NCBI GenBank assembly: GCA_007050885.1
Contig: SMYQ01000067.1
Coordinates: 1-44,026 of the forward strand
Reading direction: 5' to 3'
DNA from: Candidatus Bathyarchaeota archaeon
GTDB taxonomy: Archaea; Thermoproteota; Bathyarchaeia; 40CM-2-53-6; RBG-13-38-9
Length of the DNA: 44,026 nucleotides
Below, one piece after another: positions 18,021 through 26,140 of the stretch (position 1 is the stretch's first letter; each line of letters begins with the position of its first letter). A program made the position numbers and the translations under genes. The notes below the pieces were generated by a model that was not told the origin of the DNA, did not search any database, and was given only the letters and a program-made list of their open reading frames with translations.

Positions 18021-18256
18021 GCCGAGCCTCAGCGAGATCTTCTAAGGAGTCAGCTGAGGAAGCTCTGACCCCCGCCGAAATAACCCAAATAGTTGGTAGA
18101 ACAGGCGTAACTGGCGAAGTTATGCAAGTACGAGTAAGAATTCTCGAAGGTAGGGATAAAGGTAGAATCATAACACGAAACATAAAAGGCCCAGTTAGAC
18201 TCGGCGATACTTTAATGCTTAGAGAAACTGAAAGAGAAGCTAAGAAGATACGCTAG
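18017..18256 (+). CDS. rps28e: Ribosomal protein S28e
   Basis: A 79-residue small-subunit protein. The conserved OB-fold core begins [20 protein letters not shown] and ends [14 protein letters not shown], the typical S28e terminus. A TTG start at 18017 overlaps the L7Ae stop. The first 17 or so residues, rich in Ser and Ala, are not part of the conserved core. The gene order L7Ae-S28e-L24e-Ndk-aIF5B is widely conserved in archaea. Confidence 0.93.
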   Translation: MSRASARSSKESAEEALTPAEITQIVGRTGVTGEVMQVRVRILEGRDKGRIITRNIKGPVRLGDTLMLRETEREAKKIR

Positions 18257-18269
18257 AGAGGCAGAAAAA

Positions 18270-18458
18270 GTGCCACGTTCATTTGCATGTTCTTTTTGTG
18301 GAAAAAAATATCCACCATCATCTGGAACCTCTTACATAAGAAATGATGGATCAATACTCTATTTCTGTTCAACAAAGTGTAGAAAGAGCCAATTAGAATT
18401 ACGAAGAGATCCCAGAAAACTCAAGTGGACAGAACACTACACTGGCAAGAAGAAATAA
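18270..18458 (+). CDS. rpl24e: Ribosomal protein L24e
   Basis: A 62-residue zinc-binding large-subunit protein. The zinc ligands are in CSFCGKKY and FCSTKCRKS (CxxC ... CxxxC). The body DPRKLKWTEHY matches L24e. The start is a GTG at 18270, 13 nt after rps28e. It continues the L7Ae-S28e-L24e operon. Confidence 0.95.
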   Translation: MPRSFACSFCGKKYPPSSGTSYIRNDGSILYFCSTKCRKSQLELRRDPRKLKWTEHYTGKKK

Positions 18459-18480
18459 TTTAACCCATAGGGAATAGCCC

Positions 18481-18951
18481 TTGACGGCGAAAACACTCCT
18501 TCTAGTAAAACCTGAAGGAGTAATGCTCGGACTTGTAGGAAAAGTAATAGCAAGAATTGAGAAAAAAGGACTCAAAATTGCAGCAATCAAATTACTCAAA
18601 ATGTCCAAGAATCAGGGAGAAGCGTTATACTCAATTCATAGAACGAAAGAGTTCTTTCCCAAGTTAATTGATCACATGACTTCATCACCTATCATCGCCA
18701 TGGTTATAGAAGGGCCTAATGTAGTCAGTATTATTAGAGCAATGATTGGCGCAACAGATCCACAGGACGCTGTTCCAGGCACTATAAGAGCTGAATTTGC
18801 ATTAAATAAAACACAAAACATAGTGCACGCATCGGACAGCTCAGAAAATGCTACTAGAGAAATTGACATTTTTTTCAATCAAGAAGAAATTGTCAGCTAC
18901 GAAAAACCTACTGAGACAGAGTTTCTAATAGGAAAGACAAGAGAGAAGTAA
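18481..18951 (+). CDS. ndk: Nucleoside diphosphate kinase
   Basis: A 156-residue enzyme that exchanges phosphate between nucleoside di- and triphosphates. The catalytic histidine is H116 in NIVHASDSSENA. KPEGV near residue 10 and RTKEFFPKL are family landmarks. The TTG start at 18481 places a normal N-terminus before LLLVKPEGV. The C-terminus is slightly longer than the bacterial enzyme, as often in archaea. It lies between L24e and aIF5B as in many archaea. Confidence 0.95.
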   Translation: MTAKTLLLVKPEGVMLGLVGKVIARIEKKGLKIAAIKLLKMSKNQGEALYSIHRTKEFFPKLIDHMTSSPIIAMVIEGPNVVSIIRAMIGATDPQDAVPGTIRAEFALNKTQNIVHASDSSENATREIDIFFNQEEIVSYEKPTETEFLIGKTREK

Positions 18952-19043
18952 AGATATTCTTCGAGCGCGCGATTAATCAGACTATACCTCAATATAATAC
19001 TTAAAGCTCATATTCCCAAAGGACAATACAGGAGTTACATGCA

Positions 19044-20857
19044 TTGTCAATACGTCAGCCCATTGTCGTGGTACTAGGCCATACGCCATTTACGCCATAG
19101 CTAACTTGGCGGGTCACGTAGACCACGGTAAAACAACACTGCTAGATAAGATAAGAGGCACATCTGTAGCAAAGAGGGAACCTGGCCAGATAACACAATG
19201 GATAGGTGCAAGTCTGCTTCCAACTACGGATATATTAGAAGTATATGGTAAGACCCTTCAAAAATTTAAATTTAAAGTCGAAATACCAGGCTTACTATTT
19301 ATCGATACACCCGGTCACGAAAGTTTCTCCAATTTAAGACGTCGAGGAGGCTCCGCTGCGGATATCGCCATTCTAGTAATTGATTTGAACGAAGGAGTAC
19401 AACCTCAGACCGAAGAATCATTAGAGATTCTCAAGACACGTAAGACTCCATTTGTAGTAGCTGCGAATAAGATTGATGCAGTACCAGGTTGGAAAAAACC
19501 CCCAAAAGAGACAGTAGGCAATAGTTTTCGTAATCAGCCTCCTGAAATTCAGAAGGAGATCGATAACCGAATCTATACCATTATGGGTTCACTGTCAAAA
19601 TTCGGATTTAATTCTGATAGATTTGATAGAATCAAAGAGTTTACAAAAACTATTGCAATAATTCCAACAAGTGCAAAGACAGGCGAAGGAATCCAAGAAC
19701 TCCTAGCAATCGTAGTTGGATTGACAGAGGCATTTATGAAAAAAAATCTGGTAACTACTTTAGGACCAGCAAAGGGAACGGTCCTTGAAGTTAAAGAAGA
19801 GACTGGTCTTGGGACAACGATTAATGCAATAATATATGATGGAATTCTTAATGTTGATGATAATATAACCCTAGGGGGAAAAGATGGACCAATAATCACT
19901 AGTATCAGAGCTATTTTGGTTCCTAAACCTCTAGATGAGATAAGAGATCCACGAGACAAGTTTTCAAATGTAGATAATGTGAAAGCAGCTGCTGGAATTA
20001 AGATAGTCGCCCCTGATTTGGAGAAAGCAATTGCTGGTTCTTCAATATATTCGATACCACCGAATGAATCTCCAGAAAATTATACAGCTTTAGTTAAAGA
20101 AGAGTTTCAAAGACTGCGAATAGAGACTGATAAAAATGGTATCGTACTAAAAACAGATACTCTCGGAGCACTTGAAGCAATAATAGCTTCTCTTGTTAAT
20201 TCTGGAATAACTATAAGACTTGCTGATGTAGGGGACATTTCAAAACGAGATATCATTGAGACAGAGATAGTAAGAGGGAAAGATCCTATCTTAGGAGTAG
20301 TCTTAGGATTCAATGTTAAACTTCTACCCGATGCAAAAGAAGAAGCCACAAAAAGGAATATCCCGATTATCCAGAAACAAATCATTTACGATCTTCTTGA
20401 TGGCTATATGAGATGGGCGGAAACTGAAAGAGCCTCAAGAGCAAAGATGGAATTAGATCAACATATTAGACCGGGAAAAATGCGTATTCTCCCAGGTTAT
20501 GTTTTCAGGCACAGCAAACCCGCCATTTTCGGTGTCGAGGTATTAGGTGGAACGATGAAAAAGAATTACCCTCTAATCAACAAAGATGGAAAGAAAATCG
20601 GAGTAGTTCTAAGACTACAAGATAAAGGTCAAGACATTGACGAATCAACTTCTGGAATGCAAGTAGCTGTTTCAGTAGATAAAGCAGTAATAAACAGAAA
20701 CATATTTGAAAAGGACATTCTCTACACCGCAGTTCCCGAACATTCAGCTCGAGAACTATCAAAAAGACTAAGGAATGAGTTAAGACCAGACGAATTGCAA
20801 ATGCTTGATGAGATAATAGAGATAATGCGAAAACAAGATCCCCTATGGAACATGTAG
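19044..20857 (+). CDS. infB: Translation initiation factor aIF5B (IF2-like), frame interrupted by a probable 35-nt intron
   Basis: Ribosomal subunit-joining GTPase. TTG at 19044, with GGAG 9 nt upstream, encodes SIRQPIVVVLGH, the conserved first strand. The frame then hits TAG at 19098. The rest, VDHGKTTLLDKIRG onward, continues from 19116 in another frame to 20857. Joining 19044-19080 to 19116-20857 gives 592 residues with an intact G1 motif GHVDHGKT. Other GTPase motifs are DTPGHESFSNLRRRGG, NKID and TSAKTG. Domains II-IV follow, with FRHSKPAIFGVEVLGG. G2 reads GQITQWIGA, slightly unlike the common GGITQHIGA. Translation from the TTG at 19106 would lack strand beta-1. A read or assembly error is the main alternative to splicing. 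Confidence 0.85.
19081..19115 (+). other. Candidate bulge-helix-bulge intron in aIF5B mRNA (35 nt)
   Basis: A 35-nt segment interrupts the P-loop codons. It can fold with flanking exon sequence into a bulge-helix-bulge. The 5' bulge is CCA (19079-19081) and the 3' bulge is TCA (19114-19116). A perfect 4-bp central helix (TACG 19082-19085 with CGTA 19117-19120) lies between them. Inside, CC/GG and CGCCA/TGGCG form a stem. Outside, CGTGGT (19067-19072) pairs with ACCACG (19122-19127) beyond an unpaired stretch. Cutting each bulge after its second base restores GGC CAC GTA GAC (Gly-His-Val-Asp). The outer helix is not contiguous, so this is a relaxed form. TACGCCAT occurs twice in the insert. 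Confidence 0.65.
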
Positions 20858-20955
20858 AGAAACAACATATTATAAGCTCATTTTCATACACACGACAGAT
20901 TAATATGGTGGTCAACAAGCGTAGTAAAATACTCTATTGAAAGAGTCGATATTAG

Positions 20956-21351
20956 ATGGCAAAATTCAAATTGAATGTAGCTGAACCAAAGACTGGAAAA
21001 GCATCTACATCAGAATTAGAAGGCCCCAAGGCAAAACCACTTCTTGGAAGAGCAATAGGCGAAACAGTTGACGGTTCAACTATAGGGATAAGTGGAAAAA
21101 AAGTTATGATCACTGGAGCAAGCGATAAAGACGGTATACCACAAAGAGCTGACGTCCATGGTGGAGGAAAAAAACAGATAATCCTCACACGAGGCATCGG
21201 ATTCAAGGCAAAGAAGGCTCAAAGAGAGAGAAAACTTGTCCGAGGGCGAATGATCACTGAGGAGACATATCAGGTAAATCTCACAATAATAGAACCAGAA
21301 TCAAGTATGAAAAGTTCAGACTCCCAGAAAGAAAACAAAGGTAAGAGTTGA
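20956..21351 (+). CDS. rps6e: Ribosomal protein S6e
   Basis: A 131-residue small-subunit protein. Conserved parts are FKLNVAEPKTGKA, LLGRAIGETVDG, ITGASDKDGIPQRADV and the basic RKLVRGRMITEETYQVN. The Lys/Ser-rich tail is variable and much shorter than the eukaryotic phosphorylated tail. ATG start at 20956, 98 nt after aIF5B. It ends 1 nt before rps24e. Confidence 0.95.
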   Translation: MAKFKLNVAEPKTGKASTSELEGPKAKPLLGRAIGETVDGSTIGISGKKVMITGASDKDGIPQRADVHGGGKKQIILTRGIGFKAKKAQRERKLVRGRMITEETYQVNLTIIEPESSMKSSDSQKENKGKS

Positions 21352-21352
21352 A

Positions 21353-21787
21353 ATGAAGACAAAGATGATTTATGAAAAAAATAATCCAGTATTAAAACGA
21401 AAGGAAATCAAAGTAGAGATCACCCATGAAAAAGGAGGAACGCCAGACAGGATAGCTATTAGGGATTTCTTAGCTTCCCAGCTTAAGGAAAAACCTCAAA
21501 ACCTATACATAATTAAAATCGAAGGAAAGACTGGTTCAGATAGTTCTGTTTGCCAAGCAGAAATATACGAAAGCGAAGAATTGGCAGATGAAATTCTTCC
21601 TAAATATATTAGTACAAGAAATTTGCCACCCGATAAACGTGAAGCTAAAAAATCTAAAGCCAAACCTGAAGAAACAAAGAAAGAAAAACCAGAACCAAAA
21701 GAAGAATCTAAAGCCAAACCTGAAGAAACAAAGAAAGAAAAACCAGAACCAGCTAAAACTCCAGAAAAGGGTAAAACCAAAAAATAA
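21353..21787 (+). CDS. rps24e: Ribosomal protein S24e with repeated Lys/Glu/Pro tail
   Basis: A 144-residue protein. The first 90 or so residues are a normal S24e domain (NPVLKRKEIKVEITHEKGGTP and a DSSVCQAEIYE region). The last 50 are a low-complexity tail in which an 18-residue unit, SKAKPEETKKEKPEPKEE, occurs twice (second copy with a changed end). The DNA of the repeats is identical over 47 nt. Tails of this charged type are probably disordered and may contact rRNA. ATG start at 21353, immediately after rps6e. Confidence 0.9.
   Translation: MKTKMIYEKNNPVLKRKEIKVEITHEKGGTPDRIAIRDFLASQLKEKPQNLYIIKIEGKTGSDSSVCQAEIYESEELADEILPKYISTRNLPPDKREAKKSKAKPEETKKEKPEPKEESKAKPEETKKEKPEPAKTPEKGKTKK
21651..21751 (+). 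repeat. Two tandem 47-nt identical repeats (54-nt period) inside rps24e
   Basis: Positions 21651-21697 and 21705-21751 are identical over 47 nt, spaced 54 nt apart, and so keep the reading frame. They encode the repeated tail segment of S24e. Perfect identity, even at third codon positions, suggests a recent duplication. Two in-gene copies without unique spacers are not a CRISPR array. Confidence 0.9.
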
Positions 21788-21814
21788 GAGAATAGAAATA
21801 ACCAGTGATCCAGA

Positions 21815-22021
21815 TTGAGCGAGAAAGTAGAAAAAAAACCCAAAAAAACTAGACCTAGTTTAGGTACACTATACGACTATAGCTATGAAAAGAAAAACAT
21901 TAAACTAAAAAATAGAAAATGTCCAAGGTGCGGCAACATAATGGCACACCATACTAAAACGAAACAACGTTGGACATGCGGATCCTGCAATTTCACAGAT
22001 TACATTAAATCTCAATCTTAA
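21815..22021 (+). CDS. rps27ae: Ribosomal protein S27ae
   Basis: A 68-residue zinc-ribbon protein of the small subunit. The ligands are CPRCGN and CGSCNF. It lacks the ubiquitin fused to the eukaryotic homolog, as is usual in archaea. The TTG start at 21815 gives a Lys-rich N-terminus. The stop overlaps the convergent dephospho-CoA kinase gene by 4 nt. It usually pairs with rps24e, as here. Confidence 0.94.
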   Translation: MSEKVEKKPKKTRPSLGTLYDYSYEKKNIKLKNRKCPRCGNIMAHHTKTKQRWTCGSCNFTDYIKSQS

Positions 22022-22542
22022 TCCGAATCACAAATCATAGCATCAATCATTGAATTCGCAAGTTTTACACTTTCGTTATTCACCCTCACAACAATTATTC
22101 CGGCTTTTGGAGGCTGGCCATAAATTACGATTGATCTTTTCGGGGCTTCCAAGATAGCTGGCAAAGTAAGTAGATCTTCTTCTCCCTTAACAATCAATAT
22201 AGACCCTTTATGTTTTATTGCCTCAGAAACAGTTTCCCATGCTATATGACTTATAGTTCCAGGTTCATTTTCGACAAGAAACATTCGACTTCCATGAAAA
22301 CCATCCAAGCCCGTTTCCATGCGCATCTCTTTCCCATCGACTATCTTAATCCAAGAATCCTCTCCAGCTTTTATCGCATTTCTTGAAACTGCATCCCCTA
22401 CACATATGACTCTTGGAGAATTCTCTTGCTTAACAATTTTCTTGAGGTTCTTCATATTCTGCTCTTCGTCACCAGTCAAAAGTTCGCCCATAGGTGACTT
22501 TAGTAAAGCTCTAAGTTCAGGAGTTAGGATTAACCTAGTCAA
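22018..22542 (-). CDS. GTP-dependent dephospho-CoA kinase (DUF359 family)
   Basis: A 174-residue protein of the archaeal DUF359 family, whose Thermococcus member phosphorylates dephospho-CoA with GTP in the last step of CoA synthesis. Conserved pieces are VICVGDAVSRNA, VENEPGTISHIAWE, VKGEEDLLTLPAI and YGQPPKAGIIVV. The start is a TTG at 22542. It belongs to the group with spt4 and rpo7, a gene order shared with many archaea. Reaction assignment comes from the family, not from residues alone. Confidence 0.88.
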   Translation of the reverse strand: MTRLILTPELRALLKSPMGELLTGDEEQNMKNLKKIVKQENSPRVICVGDAVSRNAIKAGEDSWIKIVDGKEMRMETGLDGFHGSRMFLVENEPGTISHIAWETVSEAIKHKGSILIVKGEEDLLTLPAILEAPKRSIVIYGQPPKAGIIVVRVNNESVKLANSMIDAMICDSD

Positions 22543-22586
22543 ACTTGACTCCCTTCCGAAGTGATACTATGAAATCAAGCTAAACT

Positions 22587-22775
22587 TTACCGAACCCGAA
22601 TAGCATATTTTCCAGGACTTTTCGCATCAATTTTTTTTCCGATTTCTGACTTCTCTGGATTAATTATTACGATCAAGCCTGACCAATCATCACTCAGATT
22701 GGAGGACTTACAGTTTGGACAGATATTACCCATACTTATAAAACGACAGTTCCTACATGCTTTCTCCTTTACCAA
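22587..22775 (-). CDS. spt4: Transcription elongation factor Spt4
   Basis: A 62-residue zinc protein with CRNCRF and CPNCKS knuckles and the Spt4 core SDDWSGLIVIINPEKSEIGK. It pairs with Spt5 and clamps the RNA polymerase for processive elongation. TTG start at 22775, 2 nt after the rpo7 stop, so the two are co-transcribed. Spt5 is not in the window. Confidence 0.95.
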   Translation of the reverse strand: MVKEKACRNCRFISMGNICPNCKSSNLSDDWSGLIVIINPEKSEIGKKIDAKSPGKYAIRVR

Positions 22776-22777
22776 TC

Positions 22778-23341
22778 CTAATCCTTCTCTTCTTTTTCTT
22801 TTTTCAAGGCCTCCTCAATCCATTCAAACTTCCCTAGAAATGGCTGACGCATAGTTAGGCCAATCTTCCCACTAACTCCCCCCTTGGGGAACCCCACAGC
22901 AATAATCCGAGCTTTCACACGATCTCCTTTGCTAAGTGTCCTATGAGTCTCCTTACCAGATAAAACTCCATGTTTTTCATCAAAACTGATAAAATCATCA
23001 ATTATCTGTGAAACATGAACAAGAGCATCCTCAGGTCCAATCCTAATGAATGCACCAAAATCTGTGATTTCAACAATTTCACCCATAACTATTTCCTGTA
23101 ATTCAGGATAGAAAGTTAAAAGTTGAAACTTGACTTTATGATAGGTCGAGCCATCACCAGGTAGAATTCTGCCAACTGGTGCTACGTTAACATCTACTAC
23201 CGATATAACATATCCTAACTCTTCATCTATCATATTTTCATATTTTAGTCTGACTTGTTCTTTGGCAACCCTTTTTATTGCACCGCCGAATTTCTCTGGC
23301 GGAATTCTCACTATATCTTCCATTGTCAATACTCTGAACAT
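22778..23341 (-). CDS. rpo7: RNA polymerase subunit Rpo7 (RpoE')
   Basis: A 187-residue stalk subunit. The N-terminal tip domain begins MFRVLTMEDIVRIPPEKFG. From about residue 80 an S1/OB domain carries GEIVEITDFGAFIRIGPEDALVHVSQI. It binds emerging RNA together with Rpo4. The C-terminus is a charged helix (EEALKKEKEEKD). ATG start at 23341. It is grouped with spt4 downstream and a PIN protein and aIF2-gamma upstream, as in other archaea. Confidence 0.96.
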   Translation of the reverse strand: MFRVLTMEDIVRIPPEKFGGAIKRVAKEQVRLKYENMIDEELGYVISVVDVNVAPVGRILPGDGSTYHKVKFQLLTFYPELQEIVMGEIVEITDFGAFIRIGPEDALVHVSQIIDDFISFDEKHGVLSGKETHRTLSKGDRVKARIIAVGFPKGGVSGKIGLTMRQPFLGKFEWIEEALKKEKEEKD

Positions 23342-23377
23342 TAATCTAATTCAACCCCATTATTGTGAAGTCGCTAA

Positions 23378-23788
23378 CTAACCACGACATTTTACTGGAA
23401 ATCCCTCTAGCTCAACTCGGGAGCGACCCCTTACATAGATTACTGGCACGTTTATATCTCTTAACCTATGCCTGAGTTCCTTATCTGATGTTGCTACTAT
23501 GACCTCATTGTTTCCTGCGAATCTAACTAGTGCATCATCAACATTTTCTAAATCTTTCGATTCTATTTTGACATTATCACATTTATCAACAAGTCTTAAA
23601 GCAAATTTGGCCTTTCTGCCAACCTCAGACTTTTTAAAGGAAAGGTTCACAAGTTCCCTTCTTACTAGGTCAGCAATACAGAATTGAACACGTCCTGGAA
23701 TTAGATTCTCTATCTCTGAAAAAATATCCAATTTTGTACTGACCACATGAAAAAGGAAATTTGAGTCCAAGATTACTCTATAAGGCAA
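23378..23788 (-). CDS. PIN-domain protein (Fcf1/Utp24-like)
   Basis: A 136-residue single PIN domain. The expected acidic metal-binding residues are visible: D8 in RVILDSNFL, E45 in LVRRELVNL, D84/D85 in NVDDALV and D102 in VATSDKELRHR. Archaeal proteins of this type next to aIF2-gamma and rpo7 resemble eukaryotic Fcf1/Utp24, which cuts pre-rRNA. A ribosome maturation nuclease role is therefore plausible but unproven. TTG start at 23788, 5 nt after the aIF2-gamma stop. It is not obviously a toxin: no antitoxin gene is adjacent. Confidence 0.85.
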   Translation of the reverse strand: MPYRVILDSNFLFHVVSTKLDIFSEIENLIPGRVQFCIADLVRRELVNLSFKKSEVGRKAKFALRLVDKCDNVKIESKDLENVDDALVRFAGNNEVIVATSDKELRHRLRDINVPVIYVRGRSRVELEGFPVKCRG

Positions 23789-23793
23789 TTAGC

Positions 23794-25029
23794 TCACTTG
23801 AAGGTCCCATAACCAATAAGTCGCCAACTGTCTCCTATTCTTCTACTAATAGCAGCTTTGAAGTTTTGAGCCGCACAAATGGGGCGTTTGAGAGCGATTT
23901 CAACAATATGTTCACGTGCGGACGTAACGACTCCCGCTGTAACAGCAGTGGAAACATTAAGCACCAGAGGTTCATTAGTTCTTATCTTCTGAACAGCCAC
24001 CAGCTCTTCAGTACCAACCGCTTTCTCAAATAATTCTACATCTAAAGCTACCTTATCTAAGACCGGAGGCAAATTTCCTTCTTTTCCAATGATGCTTCCG
24101 ACAAGGCTATCCGCCTTTACTACTGAGGGACATAATGAAGTCCCAAGACCGACTAATCCACCAGGACCGACTTCTTTAACTTCACCATCACTCACATACA
24201 GGCTCCGAATCTCAGCGTAAATTGGTTTGAAAGAAGTCTTACCGCCACTCTCCACCCTCAGTCCTGGTCTTATTTCGATCTTATCACCTCGTTTGAAGGC
24301 TCCTTGGACAATTGAACCACCTACGACACCACCACGGAGTCCTTCAGCCTTTGTACCCGGTTTATTTATGTCGAATGATCGTAGAACATACATTTGAGGT
24401 GTGGCTGATGGGTTTCTCTTGGGTGTGGGAAGTTCTTTTTCTATGGATTCTATTAGCAAATCGATGTTTACACCATGTTGAGCTGAGACAGGTATTATTG
24501 GAGCTTTCTCAGCAGGTCGCCCTTTGATGAACTTATTAATTTCTTTCATATTATCTATGGCACGCTTACGATCAACAACATCTATTTTATTCTGGACGAT
24601 TATCATCTTTTTAATGCCAGCCATCTCAGCAGCAAGTAAATGTTCTCTATCCTGAGCCTGAGGAAATTTGGCGTCTGCAGCAACGACAAAAAGTGCGCCA
24701 TCCATAAGAGCGGCTCCTGATAACATCGTTACCATTAGACTATGATGTCCTGGACAGTCTATGAAACTCACATTTCTAAGGAATTTTGCTTCTTCTCCGC
24801 AGATAGGACATTCCTTTTTAGCAGTATATGCAGCAGCCCCACGGTGTGAAGGACATTTCAAGAATTGAGCGTCTGCGTAACCTATTCTAATTGTTATACC
24901 CCTTCTAAGTTCTTCAGAATGCCTCGCAGTCCATATACCTGTCATAGCTTGTACTAAGGTACTTTTCCCATTGTCGACATGGCCAAGAGTCCCAATGTTG
25001 ATTTCGGGTTGAATAGGTGGAGTGCCCAA
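23794..25029 (-). CDS. eif2g: Translation initiation factor aIF2 gamma subunit
   Basis: A 411-residue GTPase that carries initiator tRNA to the small subunit. G motifs are GHVDNGKSTL, DCPGHHSLM and QNKIDVV; domains II and III follow (VVGGSIVQGAFKRGD, AISRRIGDSWRLIGYG). The zinc knuckle near residues 59-77 reads CPSH then CPIC, so one of the four usual cysteines is replaced by H62. Metal binding may persist. TTG start at 25029. It is divergent from kae1. Confidence 0.96.
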   Translation of the reverse strand: MGTPPIQPEINIGTLGHVDNGKSTLVQAMTGIWTARHSEELRRGITIRIGYADAQFLKCPSHRGAAAYTAKKECPICGEEAKFLRNVSFIDCPGHHSLMVTMLSGAALMDGALFVVAADAKFPQAQDREHLLAAEMAGIKKMIIVQNKIDVVDRKRAIDNMKEINKFIKGRPAEKAPIIPVSAQHGVNIDLLIESIEKELPTPKRNPSATPQMYVLRSFDINKPGTKAEGLRGGVVGGSIVQGAFKRGDKIEIRPGLRVESGGKTSFKPIYAEIRSLYVSDGEVKEVGPGGLVGLGTSLCPSVVKADSLVGSIIGKEGNLPPVLDKVALDVELFEKAVGTEELVAVQKIRTNEPLVLNVSTAVTAGVVTSAREHIVEIALKRPICAAQNFKAAISRRIGDSWRLIGYGTFK

Positions 25030-25129
25030 TACATCTCATCTCAAAATTTGAGTGGCTACCTATTGTAAGAATGCGTTTACTTTAATCTTTCCAGAAACGT
25101 TGAAATGAATCTATTGATCTTGAAAGTTG

Positions 25130-26140
25130 ATGAAACCAATGAGGCAGATAAAGCAACTTAATTGTCTGGGCATTGAGTCCACAGCACATACATTTGGAGC
25201 CTCCATAGTTAGTGATAATGGAGAAATCTGTTCTGATGTCAGGGAAATCTACATTCCTCATCATGGAAGAGGCATCCATCCAAGTGAGGCTGCTCAACAT
25301 CATAACAATAAAGCTCACAGTGTAATTCTAAAAGCACTAAAAAACGCAGGAAAGAATGTAAATGACATAGACATCATCGCATTTTCTTGTGGACCTGGCT
25401 TAGGTCCGTGTTTGAGAGTTGGCGCAACAGTTGCACGAGCGCTTGCAACGTATCTCAACAAACCACTAGTACCAATTAATCATGCTCTAGCCCATATCGA
25501 GATTGGAATATTGACTACAAGTGTAGAAGACCCTTTGGTGGTACTTGTTTCAGGAGGACATACTGCCATATCTGCTTTTGGAGGTAAGAGATGGCGCATC
25601 TATGGAGAGACAGAGGACATTACTCTTGGGAATTTGTTTGATATGTTTGCTAGATCGACAAAATTGGCCACTCCCGGCGGACCAGAAGTTGAAAAAATGG
25701 CGGCAAAAGGAGGTCAGTTAATAGATTTACCATATACGGTAAAAGGAAATGACGTAGCCTATTCCGGCTTATTATCTGCAGCATTGCGTGAATACGATAA
25801 AGGAACTCCATTAGAAGATCTTTGTTTCTCTCTTCAGGAGATTGCATTCTCAATGATGACTGAAGCTACCGAACGCTCCTTAGCTCATACTGAAAAAAAT
25901 GAACTGCTTCTAACCGGCGGAGTTGCAGCAAACAAAAAATTTCAATTAATGCTTGAATCTATTTCTAAACAGCAAAATGCAGAATTTCATGTTGTAGATA
26001 GAAAATATACTGGAGATTCAGGTGTGCAAATAGCTTGGAATGGAATATTAGCTTTTCAAAATGGAATAACTGTAAAAATCGATGATAGCATTGTAAAGCC
26101 AAGATGGCGCCTTGATCAAGTAGATGTTTCCTGGAGGTAA
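25130..26140 (+). CDS. kae1: tRNA N6-threonylcarbamoyladenosine synthase subunit Kae1
   Basis: About 336 residues, ASKHA fold. It is the catalytic subunit of the KEOPS complex, which transfers threonylcarbamoyl to A37 of ANN-decoding tRNAs. The metal-binding histidines lie in INHALAHIEIG. CLGIESTAHTFG and LLTGGVAANKKF are hallmark segments. TTG 25127, ATG 25130 and ATG 25139 are all possible starts, and no strong ribosome-binding site decides among them. It overlaps bud32 by one base (TAATG), and the pair is commonly adjacent or fused in archaea. Confidence 0.95.
   Translation: MKPMRQIKQLNCLGIESTAHTFGASIVSDNGEICSDVREIYIPHHGRGIHPSEAAQHHNNKAHSVILKALKNAGKNVNDIDIIAFSCGPGLGPCLRVGATVARALATYLNKPLVPINHALAHIEIGILTTSVEDPLVVLVSGGHTAISAFGGKRWRIYGETEDITLGNLFDMFARSTKLATPGGPEVEKMAAKGGQLIDLPYTVKGNDVAYSGLLSAALREYDKGTPLEDLCFSLQEIAFSMMTEATERSLAHTEKNELLLTGGVAANKKFQLMLESISKQQNAEFHVVDRKYTGDSGVQIAWNGILAFQNGITVKIDDSIVKPRWRLDQVDVSWR

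Noticed and set aside
19039..19041. ATG as aIF5B start
   Set aside because: It is out of frame with the conserved RQPIVVVLGH segment; the TTG at 19044 is in frame.
19081..19115. Intein or mobile element in the aIF5B P-loop
   Set aside because: 35 nt is far too short, is not a multiple of three, and shows no terminal repeats or target duplication of an insertion sequence.
19106..20857. aIF5B starting at the TTG at 19106
   Set aside because: It would lack the conserved first strand (RQPIVVVLG), which is present just upstream in another frame with its own ribosome-binding site.
20904..20939. 11-codon frame between aIF5B and rps6e
   Set aside because: Too short, no distinctive composition and no ribosome-binding site; probably chance.
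21651..21751. CRISPR-like repeats
   Set aside because: Only two copies separated by 7 nt, within a coding frame, encoding a protein repeat; no cas genes.
23378..23788. PIN protein as a VapC toxin
   Set aside because: No antitoxin gene beside it; it sits in a conserved translation/transcription gene group, which favours an Fcf1-like role.
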